Origin: Nonomuraea candida
GTDB lineage: Bacteria > Actinomycetota > Actinomycetes > Streptosporangiales > Streptosporangiaceae
Direction of reading: 5' to 3'
DNA length: 64,000 nucleotides
NCBI RefSeq assembly: GCF_000725485.1
Contig: NZ_JOAG01000007.1
Location: 161,061-225,060, forward strand
Position numbers and translations under genes: made by a program. A model generated the notes under the pieces. It was given only the letters and a program-made list of their open reading frames with translations, did not search any database and was not told the DNA's origin. Position 1 is the stretch's first letter, and the number at the start of each line of letters is the position of its first letter. Below, piece by piece: positions 56,129 to 64,000 of this stretch.

Positions 56129-56434
56129 TTAACACAGCGGTTCGGTCTGCCTGTGGATCGCCAGAAGGCGCCCCCGGGATGGGGTCCCGGTAGTAAGGGC
56201 GAAGAATCCAACGAAGTCACCTGCGGCGAAACGGCCGATCTTTCGTCGCCGCAGGAGGTTTTCGTCCTCGGGTGCGACCTGGGCGGCCTTCTGGGCGGCC
56301 ACGATCCGGGCCAGCCAGGCCCGCTCCATAGCCGGCGTCGGGTCGCCGGGGCGCGGCCCCTGCTCGGCGCACTGGTCCGGCAGCGCGTGGCGGCGCAGGA
56401 CGTCCCGCTGGAAGATCTCTGGCGGCTCGGTCAT
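56129..56434 (-). CDS. Hypothetical small protein, uncertain
   Basis: A 101-residue frame from ATG 56434: M-T-E-P-P-E-I-F-Q-R-D-V-L-R-R-H, with a helical A-W-L-A-R-I-V-A-A-Q-K-A-A-Q-V-A-P-E-D-E-N-L-L-R-R-R-K (~40-66). Its start overlaps the divergent coiled-coil remnant. No family recognised and no strong ribosome site. The other 574-bp stretch from 55863 holds nothing else that I can support. Confidence 0.3.
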   Translation of the reverse strand: MTEPPEIFQRDVLRRHALPDQCAEQGPRPGDPTPAMERAWLARIVAAQKAAQVAPEDENLLRRRKIGRFAAGDFVGFFALTTGTPSRGRLLAIHRQTEPLC

Positions 56435-56436
56435 GA

Positions 56437-57033
56437 TCCACGCAGGCTCGCGCCGCCGCCCAGCAGGAGATCGACGCCATTCGGCGGGAGGCCGAGCGGA
56501 AGATCGAGCACGCCACCCAACTCGCCAGGGACGCCGAGGACCAGGCCGAGGACGACGTGCGTCAGGCCCGCGCCGACGCCGAAGCCGCCCGGGCCGACGC
56601 CGAGCAGGCCAAGACGACGGCCGCCGACACGGTACGCGCCGTCCGGGACGAGGCCGCCCGCGACATCCAGGCCGCCCAGCTCGCCCAGGCCCGCGCCGAG
56701 CAGAGCGCGGCCGACGCCCGGCGGGCACTCGAACGCGCCGAGCAGGCCGCCGAACGGGAACGGGAGACGCTGCTCAGGTCGCACCAGGCCGAAATCACCG
56801 CGCTGACCGCCGCCGGCGACGCGCACACTCGCCGAGCCGACGCCGCCGAGCAGGAGGCCGACCGAGAGCGCGCCGCCCGTGAGGACCTGGACACGCAGCT
56901 CCGCGCCACTCGCACCGCGCTGCAGGAGGCGAGCGCCAAGCAGGCCGCGCTGAGCACGCAGCTCATCGAGTTGCGCGCCGAGCTGGAGCAGCTGCGCGCC
57001 GCCGAGCGCGGCCGCCCCAAGGGCAGCAAGTGA
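56437..57033 (+). pseudogene. KfrA-like coiled-coil protein, 5' end missing
   Basis: The frame from 56437 follows a stop and has no start codon until GTG 56557, yet protein-like heptads begin at once: A-Q-Q-E-I-D-A-I-R-R-E-A-E-R-K-I-E. It continues as a long Ala/Glu/Arg coiled coil and ends R-G-R-P-K-G-S-K. KfrA-type plasmid proteins have an N-terminal DNA-binding domain and such a coiled coil; the DNA-binding part is absent. Translation from GTG 56557 would give 158 residues. Confidence 0.6.
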
Positions 57034-57132
57034 TCAAGGGTGTAGAGACTCGGCTGCAGATTCGTCAACTGGTGTGCGCGCCGTGATTGGCTGCCGGACG
57101 TCGGGGATGTCCCGTATGTCCGCCATCCACAT

Positions 57133-57738
57133 TCACCTGCTGGCCACGACGAGCAGCGTCCCCACATTCGCCGGATCAGGTGCAGGCTCCACGCGCGCGT
57201 CGACGTCCCTGAAGCCGTGCTCGACGAGCATCTGAGCCCACGTCTCGGGTTCGTAGGCCCAGCGGTAGATCCACGTGCGGGGGCCGGTGAAGCCCGCGCC
57301 GTACATGCCCTGGATGCCGTAGCTGCCCGGGACGGCCGGGGCGCACGAGAACGCCAGCCGCCCGCCGGCGGCCAGGCGCTGGTGCACCAGCGGCATCCAC
57401 TGCTCGGGGTCGGTGAACCAGAGCGCGCCGAAGATGGAGTGCGCGTTCGGCAGGTGCCCCCACTGCTGGCGGGCGCCGTCGACCTGCACAGGTGACAGGT
57501 CCACACCGGTGGCGGAGATGCCCTTGGTGGCCAGCGCGGCGACCGCGTGCCCGCGGCTGCAGCCCAGTTCCAGCGCGGTCGCGGGGTCGCCGAGGAGCTC
57601 GTCTCCAGGGCCGTGGCCGCTGTACTGGGTCCAGCCGAAGGCGTCCTTGAGGGCCTCCTCGGCGGTGTCGTGGTTCTTGCGGATGCCGAGGGCGTAGCGG
57701 TCCCAGTAGGCGATGCGATCGGTGACGGCAGGCGGCAT
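57133..57738 (-). CDS. Class I SAM-dependent methyltransferase
   Basis: A 201-residue protein from ATG 57738 (AAGG upstream; a GTG three codons earlier is possible). Motif I A-L-E-L-G-C-S-R-G-H-A-V-A-A-L (~55-69), motif II A-T-G-V-D-L-S-P (~74-81), and S-I-F-G-A-L-W-F-T-D (~98-107) in place of motif IV. Typical of small actinomycete methyltransferases found next to HTH/TPR regulators. Substrate unknown. It follows the gene ending at ~57884 on the same strand. Confidence 0.85.
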   Translation of the reverse strand: MPPAVTDRIAYWDRYALGIRKNHDTAEEALKDAFGWTQYSGHGPGDELLGDPATALELGCSRGHAVAALATKGISATGVDLSPVQVDGARQQWGHLPNAHSIFGALWFTDPEQWMPLVHQRLAAGGRLAFSCAPAVPGSYGIQGMYGAGFTGPRTWIYRWAYEPETWAQMLVEHGFRDVDARVEPAPDPANVGTLLVVASR

Positions 57739-57774
57739 GGTGGGCACCTTGGGGCGGGGGTGACAGGACCCGCG

Positions 57775-58347
57775 TTACGGTACTCCGGGTAGCGCGATGA
57801 TCACCGGGGATTGACCGGACCTCGACACCAGAAAGGGGGCCGGGCTCCCTGTGGAGTCCGGCCCCCCTTGGCCGACTGGTGTCCTAGTGGCAATCGGTGC
57901 CCGGCGCACACGGGGTGCACTTGGCGAAGTCGCCGCCCACAGCGACCAGTCCACCTCGAAGCCGTTACCGGCGACGATGTGCGCGGTCTTCTCGACCGAG
58001 CCGTCGACCTTGAACTCGATCTCGGGGACGTGGTGCAGGAACTCGCCGTTGAAGTACTTGGCGCAGAAGGCGGCATAGTTGCGGGTGTCGAGGATGAAGG
58101 CGTGCACCGCGCGGTCGATCAGCGGGCCGCAGCCGATCTCCAGGCGCTGGCCCCACTTCTCCATCGCGGTGATGAGGTAGGCGATGGCCTGGCCGAAGCA
58201 CCGCTCGGCCATGACCTCGTCCCACGGGTGGTCGCGGACGAGGAGCTTGATCTGCCGCTCCCAGACGTCGGGGTCGACGAACGTGCGGGGGTCGCGCCAT
58301 CCGCCGGCCGGGGGCTGGTACCGCTCGGCTGCCGAGGGGACGGTCAT
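57775..58347 (-). CDS. Conserved actinomycete protein with probable 3' frameshift
   Basis: As read, 190 residues. To ~135 it looks native (M-T-V-P-S-A-A-E-R-Y ... F-E-V-D-W-S-L-W-A), then becomes Ser/Pro/Arg-rich. A one-base shift after L-W-A instead gives D-F-A-K-C-T-P-C-A-P-G-T-D-C-H and a TAG at 57884-57886, followed 18 nt later by a terminator hairpin, which must be the original end. The lost tail has three Cys and a His and could bind metal. Function unknown. Confidence 0.72.
   Translation of the reverse strand: MTVPSAAERYQPPAGGWRDPRTFVDPDVWERQIKLLVRDHPWDEVMAERCFGQAIAYLITAMEKWGQRLEIGCGPLIDRAVHAFILDTRNYAAFCAKYFNGEFLHHVPEIEFKVDGSVEKTAHIVAGNGFEVDWSLWAATSPSAPRVRRAPIATRTPVGQGGPDSTGSPAPFLVSRSGQSPVIIALPGVP
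57835..57866 (-). terminator. Hairpin terminator
   Basis: A 14-bp stem (one mismatch) with a 4-nt loop: GGGGGCCGGGCTCC at 57835-57848, GGAGTCCGGCCCCC at 57853-57866, then CTTTC on the minus strand. It lies inside the present reading frame of the frameshifted gene, showing that the frame originally stopped earlier. Confidence 0.78.
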
Positions 58348-58579
58348 GAGGACCTCCTGGGGGTTGTGGGCCTCCCCGCCCCACCGACGTCGTGGTGGGC
58401 GCCGGTGGGGGCGGGCTCACTCCTCACGGTCACCCCGAAGCGGCGCCGCTGGAATAGCCGCAGCGTTGCCTTGGGTTGCCTTCTAGTTGCTTTTAGTTGC
58501 CTTTCGGCAGGCGGGGCTTTTCGAAGCCGTCCAGGCGGACCACACTGGTGGCGACTCGACCAGGGGAGCCTCGACCCCG

Positions 58580-58837
58580 GTGGACACCGCGACGCAGCAG
58601 CATCCGCTGGCAGCGCTTCTGAAGCGAAGGCGCTGGACAGCCGGGACGTTCTTGCGCCTGGTGGCTGACCGGCACCGCGCGCTGGGGTTCGGCGGGATGG
58701 CCGTCCGGCGGGAGAAAGTGTCCCGGTGGGTCTCCGGGGCGAACAGGCCGGAGGGTACTACCCAGTACGCCATGGCCGAGGTACTGCAGATCTCCCGGCA
58801 GGAGGTGGACGCACGTGGCTGGCCCGACTGGCTCTAG
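58580..58837 (+). CDS. Small HTH (XRE-like) protein
   Basis: An 85-residue protein from GTG 58580; the frame is open upstream but lacks a convincing start. L-A-A-L-L-K-R-R-R-W-T-A-G-T-F-L-R-L-V-A-D (~10-30) and V-R-R-E-K-V-S-R-W-V-S-G-A-N-R-P (~41-56) form a helix-turn-helix like the N-terminal domain of actinomycete HTH-TPR regulators. The TPR part is encoded separately just downstream, so DNA-binding and TPR halves are two polypeptides here. Confidence 0.72.
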   Translation: MDTATQQHPLAALLKRRRWTAGTFLRLVADRHRALGFGGMAVRREKVSRWVSGANRPEGTTQYAMAEVLQISRQEVDARGWPDWL

Positions 58838-58924
58838 CTGGCCTTTCGCGACGATTGCGCCGTTATGGAGTCGCCGTGGACCCCGGCGGGTAGCCTCACA
58901 GTACTGGGCGAGGTAGGAGGGCCG

Positions 58925-59926
58925 GTGGATCGACGAGGCTTTCTGATCACATCCACTGGCACGCTCGCCGCCCTGGTCGCCCAGTGGTCGACGGCCGCCC
59001 CCGCGCCCGCCGCCACGGCGGGCCGCCGGATCGGCGCCGAGGTCGCCACCGAACTCGATGCCCGGCTGGCCGCGCTGCGCCGCCTGGACGACAAGATCGG
59101 CTCCACTGGGGTGTACGACGCGGCCACCACCGAGATCCGGCTCATCCGCCGTCTGCTCGCCGACACCTCCCACAGCGAGCAGGTCGGCCGCCGCCTGCAC
59201 GGCGCGGCGGCCGAGGCGTGCCGCCTGGCGGGCTGGTGCGCCTACGACAGCGGCCACCACGCCGACGCCGAATGCCACTTCATCGCCGCGCTGCGCTCCG
59301 CAGCCTCGGCCGCGGACGACACGATCGGCGCGCTCACCCTCACCTTCTGGGCCAACCAGCGCTACGCCTGCGGCGACCCGCGCGGCGCCCTCGCCCTACT
59401 GGACGGCGCACTCGCCGCCCGCCGGATCAGCTCACCGCGCGTGCTGGCGCTGCTGCACGCCCGCCGCGCCAGGGCCTTCTCCCTGATGGGCGAGCCACTG
59501 CAGGCGTACCGGGCACTCGAGGCGGCGTTCTCCGCCTTCAGCAAGGCCGGCCCCGCCCAGGGCGACCTGGCCGCACTCTACTGGCTCAACACCGGAGAGC
59601 TGCACCAGTTCGCCGGCAGCACCGCCCTGACCCTGGGCGAAGCCGGCCGGGCGCTGCACCACTTCGACGCCGCCGTACACGGCGAGGACGCCTATGACAG
59701 CGGCCAGGAGGCGCGCGGCGCCGCCATCTACCTGGCCCGCCGGGCGGAGGCGTACCTGGCGCTCGGCGAGTTGGACGCCGCGGTGCAGGTCGCCGAGCAG
59801 GTCCTGCAGCTGATGGGCGGCGTCGACTCAGCCCGCGGGAGCAGCGCCCTGCGCGAGCTGCGCGGCGGACTGCTCGACCACCGAGACACGCCGGTGGTCA
59901 GCACCTTCCTGGATCTGACGGCGTAG
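58925..59926 (+). CDS. TPR protein with twin-arginine-like start (C-terminal half of HTH-TPR regulator)
   Basis: A 333-residue protein from GTG 58925, which has GGAGG 4 nt upstream; ATG 58865 lacks such a site. It opens V-D-R-R-G-F-L-I-T-S-T-G-T-L-A-A-L, a Tat-like R-R-x-F-L motif that in this family usually sits inside a fused HTH-TPR protein. Residues ~80-320 are TPR helices (C-A-Y-D-S-G-H-H-A-D-A-E; A-R-R-A-E-A-Y-L-A-L-G-E). It may work with the HTH protein as partner or, if exported, separately; I favour a cytoplasmic regulator. Confidence 0.82.
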   Translation: MDRRGFLITSTGTLAALVAQWSTAAPAPAATAGRRIGAEVATELDARLAALRRLDDKIGSTGVYDAATTEIRLIRRLLADTSHSEQVGRRLHGAAAEACRLAGWCAYDSGHHADAECHFIAALRSAASAADDTIGALTLTFWANQRYACGDPRGALALLDGALAARRISSPRVLALLHARRARAFSLMGEPLQAYRALEAAFSAFSKAGPAQGDLAALYWLNTGELHQFAGSTALTLGEAGRALHHFDAAVHGEDAYDSGQEARGAAIYLARRAEAYLALGELDAAVQVAEQVLQLMGGVDSARGSSALRELRGGLLDHRDTPVVSTFLDLTA

Positions 59927-59936
59927 CCGGGCTGCC

Positions 59937-60602
59937 ATGAGCGACGACCTGGCCGGCCTGTGGCCGCTGCTCGGGCTCCGCATCACGACCCCGCGCGTGG
60001 AGCTGGCCATTCCCGACACCCGGGATCTGCTCCACCTGGCTCGCGCCTCCGGCGACCTCCAACCCGCCGGCGAGCCCCGCTTTCAGCAGGCGTTCCTGTA
60101 TGAGCCCTCGCCGCAGCGAGAGCGGCGCCTGCTGCAGTTGCACTGGCGGGCGCTGGCCCACTGGCGGCCGGAAAGCTGGAACCTGCAGCTCGCCGTCCGC
60201 GTCGATGGCCTCGCGGTCGGTGTGCAGAACATGTGGGCGGGCGACTTCGCGATCGTCAGGTCGGTCGAGACGGGGTCTTGGATCACGCAGGACTGCCAGG
60301 GGCGCGGGTACGGGACCGAGGCGCGGGCTGCCGTGCTGGAGCTGGCGTTCGCCCACCTGCACGCGCTGGAGGCGCGCACCAGTTTCGTGGAGGGCAACGG
60401 GGCCTCGGAGCGGGTCTCGCGCAAACTTGGCTATGTCGACAACGGCCGTCGCGTCTACGCCCAGGACGGCATGCGGGTTGTCGAGCGTTGCCTGCTGCTG
60501 GACACGGCGGCCTGGGAGTCGAACCGGCTGCCCGGTATCGCCGTCGAGGGCGTGCAGGAGTGCCTGGAGCTGTTCGGCGTGCAGGTGGGCGCGATCGACT
60601 GA
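59937..60602 (+). CDS. GNAT N-acetyltransferase (RimJ/RimL-like)
   Basis: A 221-residue protein 10 bp after the TPR gene, probably co-transcribed. GNAT acetyl-CoA loop D-C-Q-G-R-G-Y-G-T-E-A-R (~118-129) and the C-terminal E-G-N-G-A-S-E-R-V-S-R-K-L-G-Y (~150-164) are typical of RimJ/L-type acetyltransferases. The N-terminal R-I-T-T-P-R-V-E-L (~15-23) fits. Substrate unknown. Confidence 0.88.
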   Translation: MSDDLAGLWPLLGLRITTPRVELAIPDTRDLLHLARASGDLQPAGEPRFQQAFLYEPSPQRERRLLQLHWRALAHWRPESWNLQLAVRVDGLAVGVQNMWAGDFAIVRSVETGSWITQDCQGRGYGTEARAAVLELAFAHLHALEARTSFVEGNGASERVSRKLGYVDNGRRVYAQDGMRVVERCLLLDTAAWESNRLPGIAVEGVQECLELFGVQVGAID

Positions 60603-60701
60603 ACCAGGGTCGCTGGCGCGACCGACGACATGGCTCGCCTCTCCACAGACGCTCACCCATTCACCGGGCGTCCGGACCCGCACTCGGCAAGGCTTGCCTC
60701 C

Positions 60702-60863
60702 ATGACGGACCCGACCACGCCCTTCCCCCGCGTCAAGATCCGCACCGGCGCCCTGGTGTTCTGTGGCCACGATGTCGCGCTGATCCGCCGCGACCGCCCG
60801 ACCGGCTCGCACTACACGCCGCCCGGCGGCACCATCATTATCTGGGGTTGTGAAGCGTTCTAG
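60702..60863 (+). pseudogene. Nudix hydrolase, truncated before the Nudix box
   Basis: The frame starts M-T-D-P-T-T-P-F-P-R-V-K-I-R-T-G-A-L-V-F-C-G and reaches Y-T-P-P-G-G-T, the lead-in to the Nudix box, then changes to I-I-I-W-G-C-E-A-F and stops. The catalytic G-x5-E-x7-R-E-U-x-E-E is absent. The break point at ~60837 reads CATTATCTGGGG, resembling the left end of the IS3 element at 62441, so an element end may have caused the loss. Confidence 0.75.
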
Positions 60864-61128
60864 CTGGTCAGCGGCTTGAAGGCCTGTCAGTCACGTCAGG
60901 CAAGTATGCTGCCCGCAGCCGCCGCGCCAATGGACCGTCGAGAGGTCTATCAGTCGCGTGAAATGACCCCGCCGGATGTGCTGAGCGGGGTCATGGTGTG
61001 TGATCTCTCCGCAGTGAAGGTTGAGCGTTTCTCATCGAAGTTTGAGTGGTGGTCGCGCCTCGGAGCAGCACGGCCGCTCTGCGAAAACCACTTGAGGTTT
61101 CCTGCATACGCTGGCACGGTGGCCGCTT

Positions 61129-62415
61129 GTGCCTGCACCAGATGCGCCAGAGAGCCGAGATCGTGAACCATCTGAAAGGGACGCGTTACCGGTATCTCAT
61201 ACTGGCCCCGCGTCCGGGCGGCCGCTCCGCTCAGCCGCCTTCCGGTGGTTTTTGGGCGGCCAGTCGATCTCTACGGTTGGCAGTGCCATGTCGCCTGTGG
61301 CCCTGGCCTTCGGCGTCCTGGAGGTCACCGACAGTGCGGCCTGGCTGTCGGCGGTCATCACTGCGGCCTTGGTCCCGATGGTCGGGGCGCTCCTACTCGG
61401 CGGCGGTATCGCCGACCGCTATCGGCGCGACACCGTATTGTGCCTCACCAGCCTGGGCGCCGGCCTCACTCAGGTCGGCGTCGCGCTCCTCCTCCTGACC
61501 CACCAGCACCCGGCGTTTCTGCTGCCGCTGTCCGCCCTCAACGGCATCTTTCAGGGACTGACCAAGCCGGCGCTGCGCGGCATCATCGCGAATCTGACGG
61601 CAGGACGCGGCATTCAGTCGGCTAGTTCCCTGCTGGCCTCCGTCAGGAACGCCACGCAGATCATCGGGCCGACGGCAGCCGGCCTGTTGACCGCTTCTGT
61701 GGGCGGCGGCTGGGCGATTGCCGTGGACGCGGTGTCCTTCCTCCTGGCGGCCGCGTGCTTCGCCCGGATGTCGTTGCCGGACCTGCCGCCGCCGCGCAGC
61801 GAGAGCGGCTCGACGATGCTCGGCGAACTGCGGGAGGGCTGGGACTACTTCAGCTCACAGCCGTGGATCTGGACGGTGACGTTGGCCTTTGCCGTGTTCA
61901 ACGGCTTCAACATGGGTGTCTGGCAGATCCTGGGCCCGGTGATTGCCAAGGGCACGATCGGCGCTGCGGGTTGGGGAGTGGTGCTGAGCGCCCGCGGTGT
62001 CGGGGCACTACTGGCCAGTGCGGTCATGGTGAAGTTGACGGTGCGGCGGCCGATGGGGCCGGCACTGGCCTCGATGTCGCTGGCCGCCGTCCCGCTGATC
62101 CTGCTCGGCGCCGGTGCGAGCACCTTCTGGCTGGCTGCGGCGGCATTCGTGGCGGGCGTGGTCGCCGGGTTCTTCACCGTCGTGTGGGAGACCGTTCATA
62201 ACACCCACATCCCGGAGCGGCTGCTTTCCCGGGTCGGCGCCCACGACGAGTTCTGGTCCTTTGTGTCCATCCCCATCGGACAGTTGTCCACCCCCTTCCT
62301 GGCCGCGGCGTTCGGAACGACGGCGGTGGCCGTCACCGGCGGCGGGGTGGCAGCGGTGGCGATGCTGGTGCCGTTACTGGTTCCGTTGCTTCGAAAGATC
62401 GAGATCAACCGGTGA
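61129..62415 (+). CDS. MFS transporter (MefA/EntS-like)
   Basis: A 428-residue, 12-TM protein from GTG 61129. It has F-R-W-F-L-G-G-Q-S-I-S-T-V-G-S (~38-52), motif A G-G-G-I-A-D-R-Y-R-R-D (~91-101), and N-A-T-Q-I-I-G-P-T-A-A-G (~173-184), as in MFS proteins of the macrolide-efflux and enterobactin-exporter class. No frameshift. The 265 bp upstream hold no gene. Candidate substrates are small natural products; there is no nearby biosynthetic gene. It ends 26 bp before the IS3 element. Confidence 0.9.
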   Translation: MPAPDAPESRDREPSERDALPVSHTGPASGRPLRSAAFRWFLGGQSISTVGSAMSPVALAFGVLEVTDSAAWLSAVITAALVPMVGALLLGGGIADRYRRDTVLCLTSLGAGLTQVGVALLLLTHQHPAFLLPLSALNGIFQGLTKPALRGIIANLTAGRGIQSASSLLASVRNATQIIGPTAAGLLTASVGGGWAIAVDAVSFLLAAACFARMSLPDLPPPRSESGSTMLGELREGWDYFSSQPWIWTVTLAFAVFNGFNMGVWQILGPVIAKGTIGAAGWGVVLSARGVGALLASAVMVKLTVRRPMGPALASMSLAAVPLILLGAGASTFWLAAAAFVAGVVAGFFTVVWETVHNTHIPERLLSRVGAHDEFWSFVSIPIGQLSTPFLAAAFGTTAVAVTGGGVAAVAMLVPLLVPLLRKIEINR

Positions 62416-62442
62416 ACCGCGCCGAGTTTGATGGAGGCCGGA

Positions 62443-63518
<1,076 letters not shown>

Positions 63519-63553
63519 CGCGTGTGATTCTCCCTTCCGCCAGCACGATCATG

Positions 63554-63757
63554 CTGGCTTCAGGGCCTCCAAGAAACCCGGACCGGTTCAAGGGCGCGTT
63601 CGAGTGGGAGCTGCGCAGCGTCAACGAGGGCCAGGTCACCGCGAGCGACACCTTCACCGCGACGGGCACCGGTACGGCGCTGGACGCCGGCGGCAACGTC
63701 CTGGCCTCCCTCCCGACCAGGGTCGAAGCCAAGCGCTACAGCCTGACCTCGCCGTAA
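63554..63757 (+). pseudogene. C-terminal gene fragment interrupted by IS3
   Basis: After the IS right end, about 60 codons read as protein: N-P-D-R-F-K-G-A-F-E-W-E-L-R-S-V-N-E-G, then T-A-S-D-T-F-T-A-T-G-T-G-T-A-L-D and end K-R-Y-S-L-T-S-P. It has no start. Beta-rich Thr/Gly content suggests a secreted or phage-like protein end. The 5' part was lost, presumably by IS insertion or deletion. Confidence 0.5.
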
Positions 63758-63835
63758 CAGAAGCGCTACGGCCAGAACGTGCCGTGACAGAGACCGACCG
63801 GCCGCGTTCCCATCCCACACGGACCCACGGAAACG

Positions 63836-63876
63836 CCGAACGGTGCCTCCCTGGAAACCAGGGAGGCACCGTTCGG
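63836..63876. terminator. Strong 19-bp hairpin between convergent genes
   Basis: Left arm 63836-63854, AAA loop, right arm 63858-63876, with no mismatch. It lies between the plus-strand fragment and the minus-strand gene entering from the right, fitting a bidirectional terminator. Confidence 0.82.
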
Positions 63877-63907
63877 GGTGGCGCTCGATCGTCTGGGGTT
63901 TGGTGGT

Positions 63908-64000
63908 TCAGGTGCTGGCGGAGGCGATGGTGAGGCCCTGCCAGCCGGTGCCGATGATCTGGCTGCCGAGGAAGGGGAGGCCGCCGGCATTGGTGCCGCT
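63908..64000 (-). CDS. C-terminal end of a protein, 5' part outside window
   Basis: Thirty codons to the window edge, ending at TGA 63908-63910: G-G-L-P-F-L-G-S-Q-I-I-G-T-G-W-Q-G-L then T-I-A-S-A-S-T. The G-T-G-W-Q-G-L stretch resembles the end of FG-GAP/VCBS-type repeat proteins, but the piece is too short to be sure. Confidence 0.5.
   Translation of the reverse strand, partial: SGTNAGGLPFLGSQIIGTGWQGLTIASAST

Overview
The window is very GC-rich, uses GTG and TTG starts freely, and carries Streptomyces-type families: an AfsR-like regulator, NRPS genes, an iron-box-controlled siderophore locus, HxlR, PadR and MarR regulators, a CBM2 domain and TPR regulators. It is chromosomal DNA from a filamentous actinomycete; a Streptosporangiaceae-like host such as Nonomuraea is a guess, not a result.

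Region 1 (1-22825) is a siderophore NRPS locus. The biosynthetic operon runs on the minus strand from 19107 to 1766: N-acyltransferase, ornithine/lysine N-monooxygenase, an A-T-E NRPS whose adenylation code reads as serine, a 3884-residue NRPS (C-A-T, C-T, C-A-T, C-T, C-T-TE), an MbtH-like protein, and a small carrier-like protein that lacks the phosphopantetheine serine. The four genes upstream of mbtH, and mbtH itself, overlap by GTGA or ATGA (the acyltransferase/monooxygenase pair by 4 or 7 nt). Divergently, from 19308, lie two half-ABC transporters whose ATPase sites are degenerate in complementary ways. Two 19-bp iron boxes (19121, 19262) sit in the shared promoter region. The end of an AfsR-type regulator lies at the left edge. 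The inferred product is a D-Ser-initiated hydroxamate peptide siderophore; three modules have no adenylation domain of their own.

Region 2 (22900-30810) has a DHFR-like reductase, a secreted His-rich repeat protein, a secreted sugar-dehydrogenase-like protein with CBM2, a small secreted protein and an APH-type kinase. It ends in a compact set: a BtrH-like protein, a 41-residue peptide and a stand-alone YcaO, which looks like an uncharacterised peptide-modification locus.

Region 3 (30900-46800) has a membrane NACHT ATPase; a zinc-type operon (CobW-like protein, 18-codon minigene, methyltransferase, Zur/Fur regulator) behind a Zur/Fur-like box; a two-component system; a secreted hydrolase with a membrane metallopeptidase; a four-repeat secreted protein; a divergent HxlR/tautomerase pair; a luciferase-like oxidoreductase; and a PadR-DUF1048-ABC-ABC-P450 operon.

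Region 4 (46800-64000) is increasingly eroded: a large beta-propeller protein, an IS30 fragment abutting a truncated SDR, a MarR regulator with two perfect palindromic operators, a frameshifted DHA2 exporter, a 5'-truncated KfrA-like coiled coil, a methyltransferase, a separate HTH gene and TPR gene, a truncated Nudix gene, an intact MFS gene and an internally deleted IS3 element. This part looks like the edge of a degraded mobile region.
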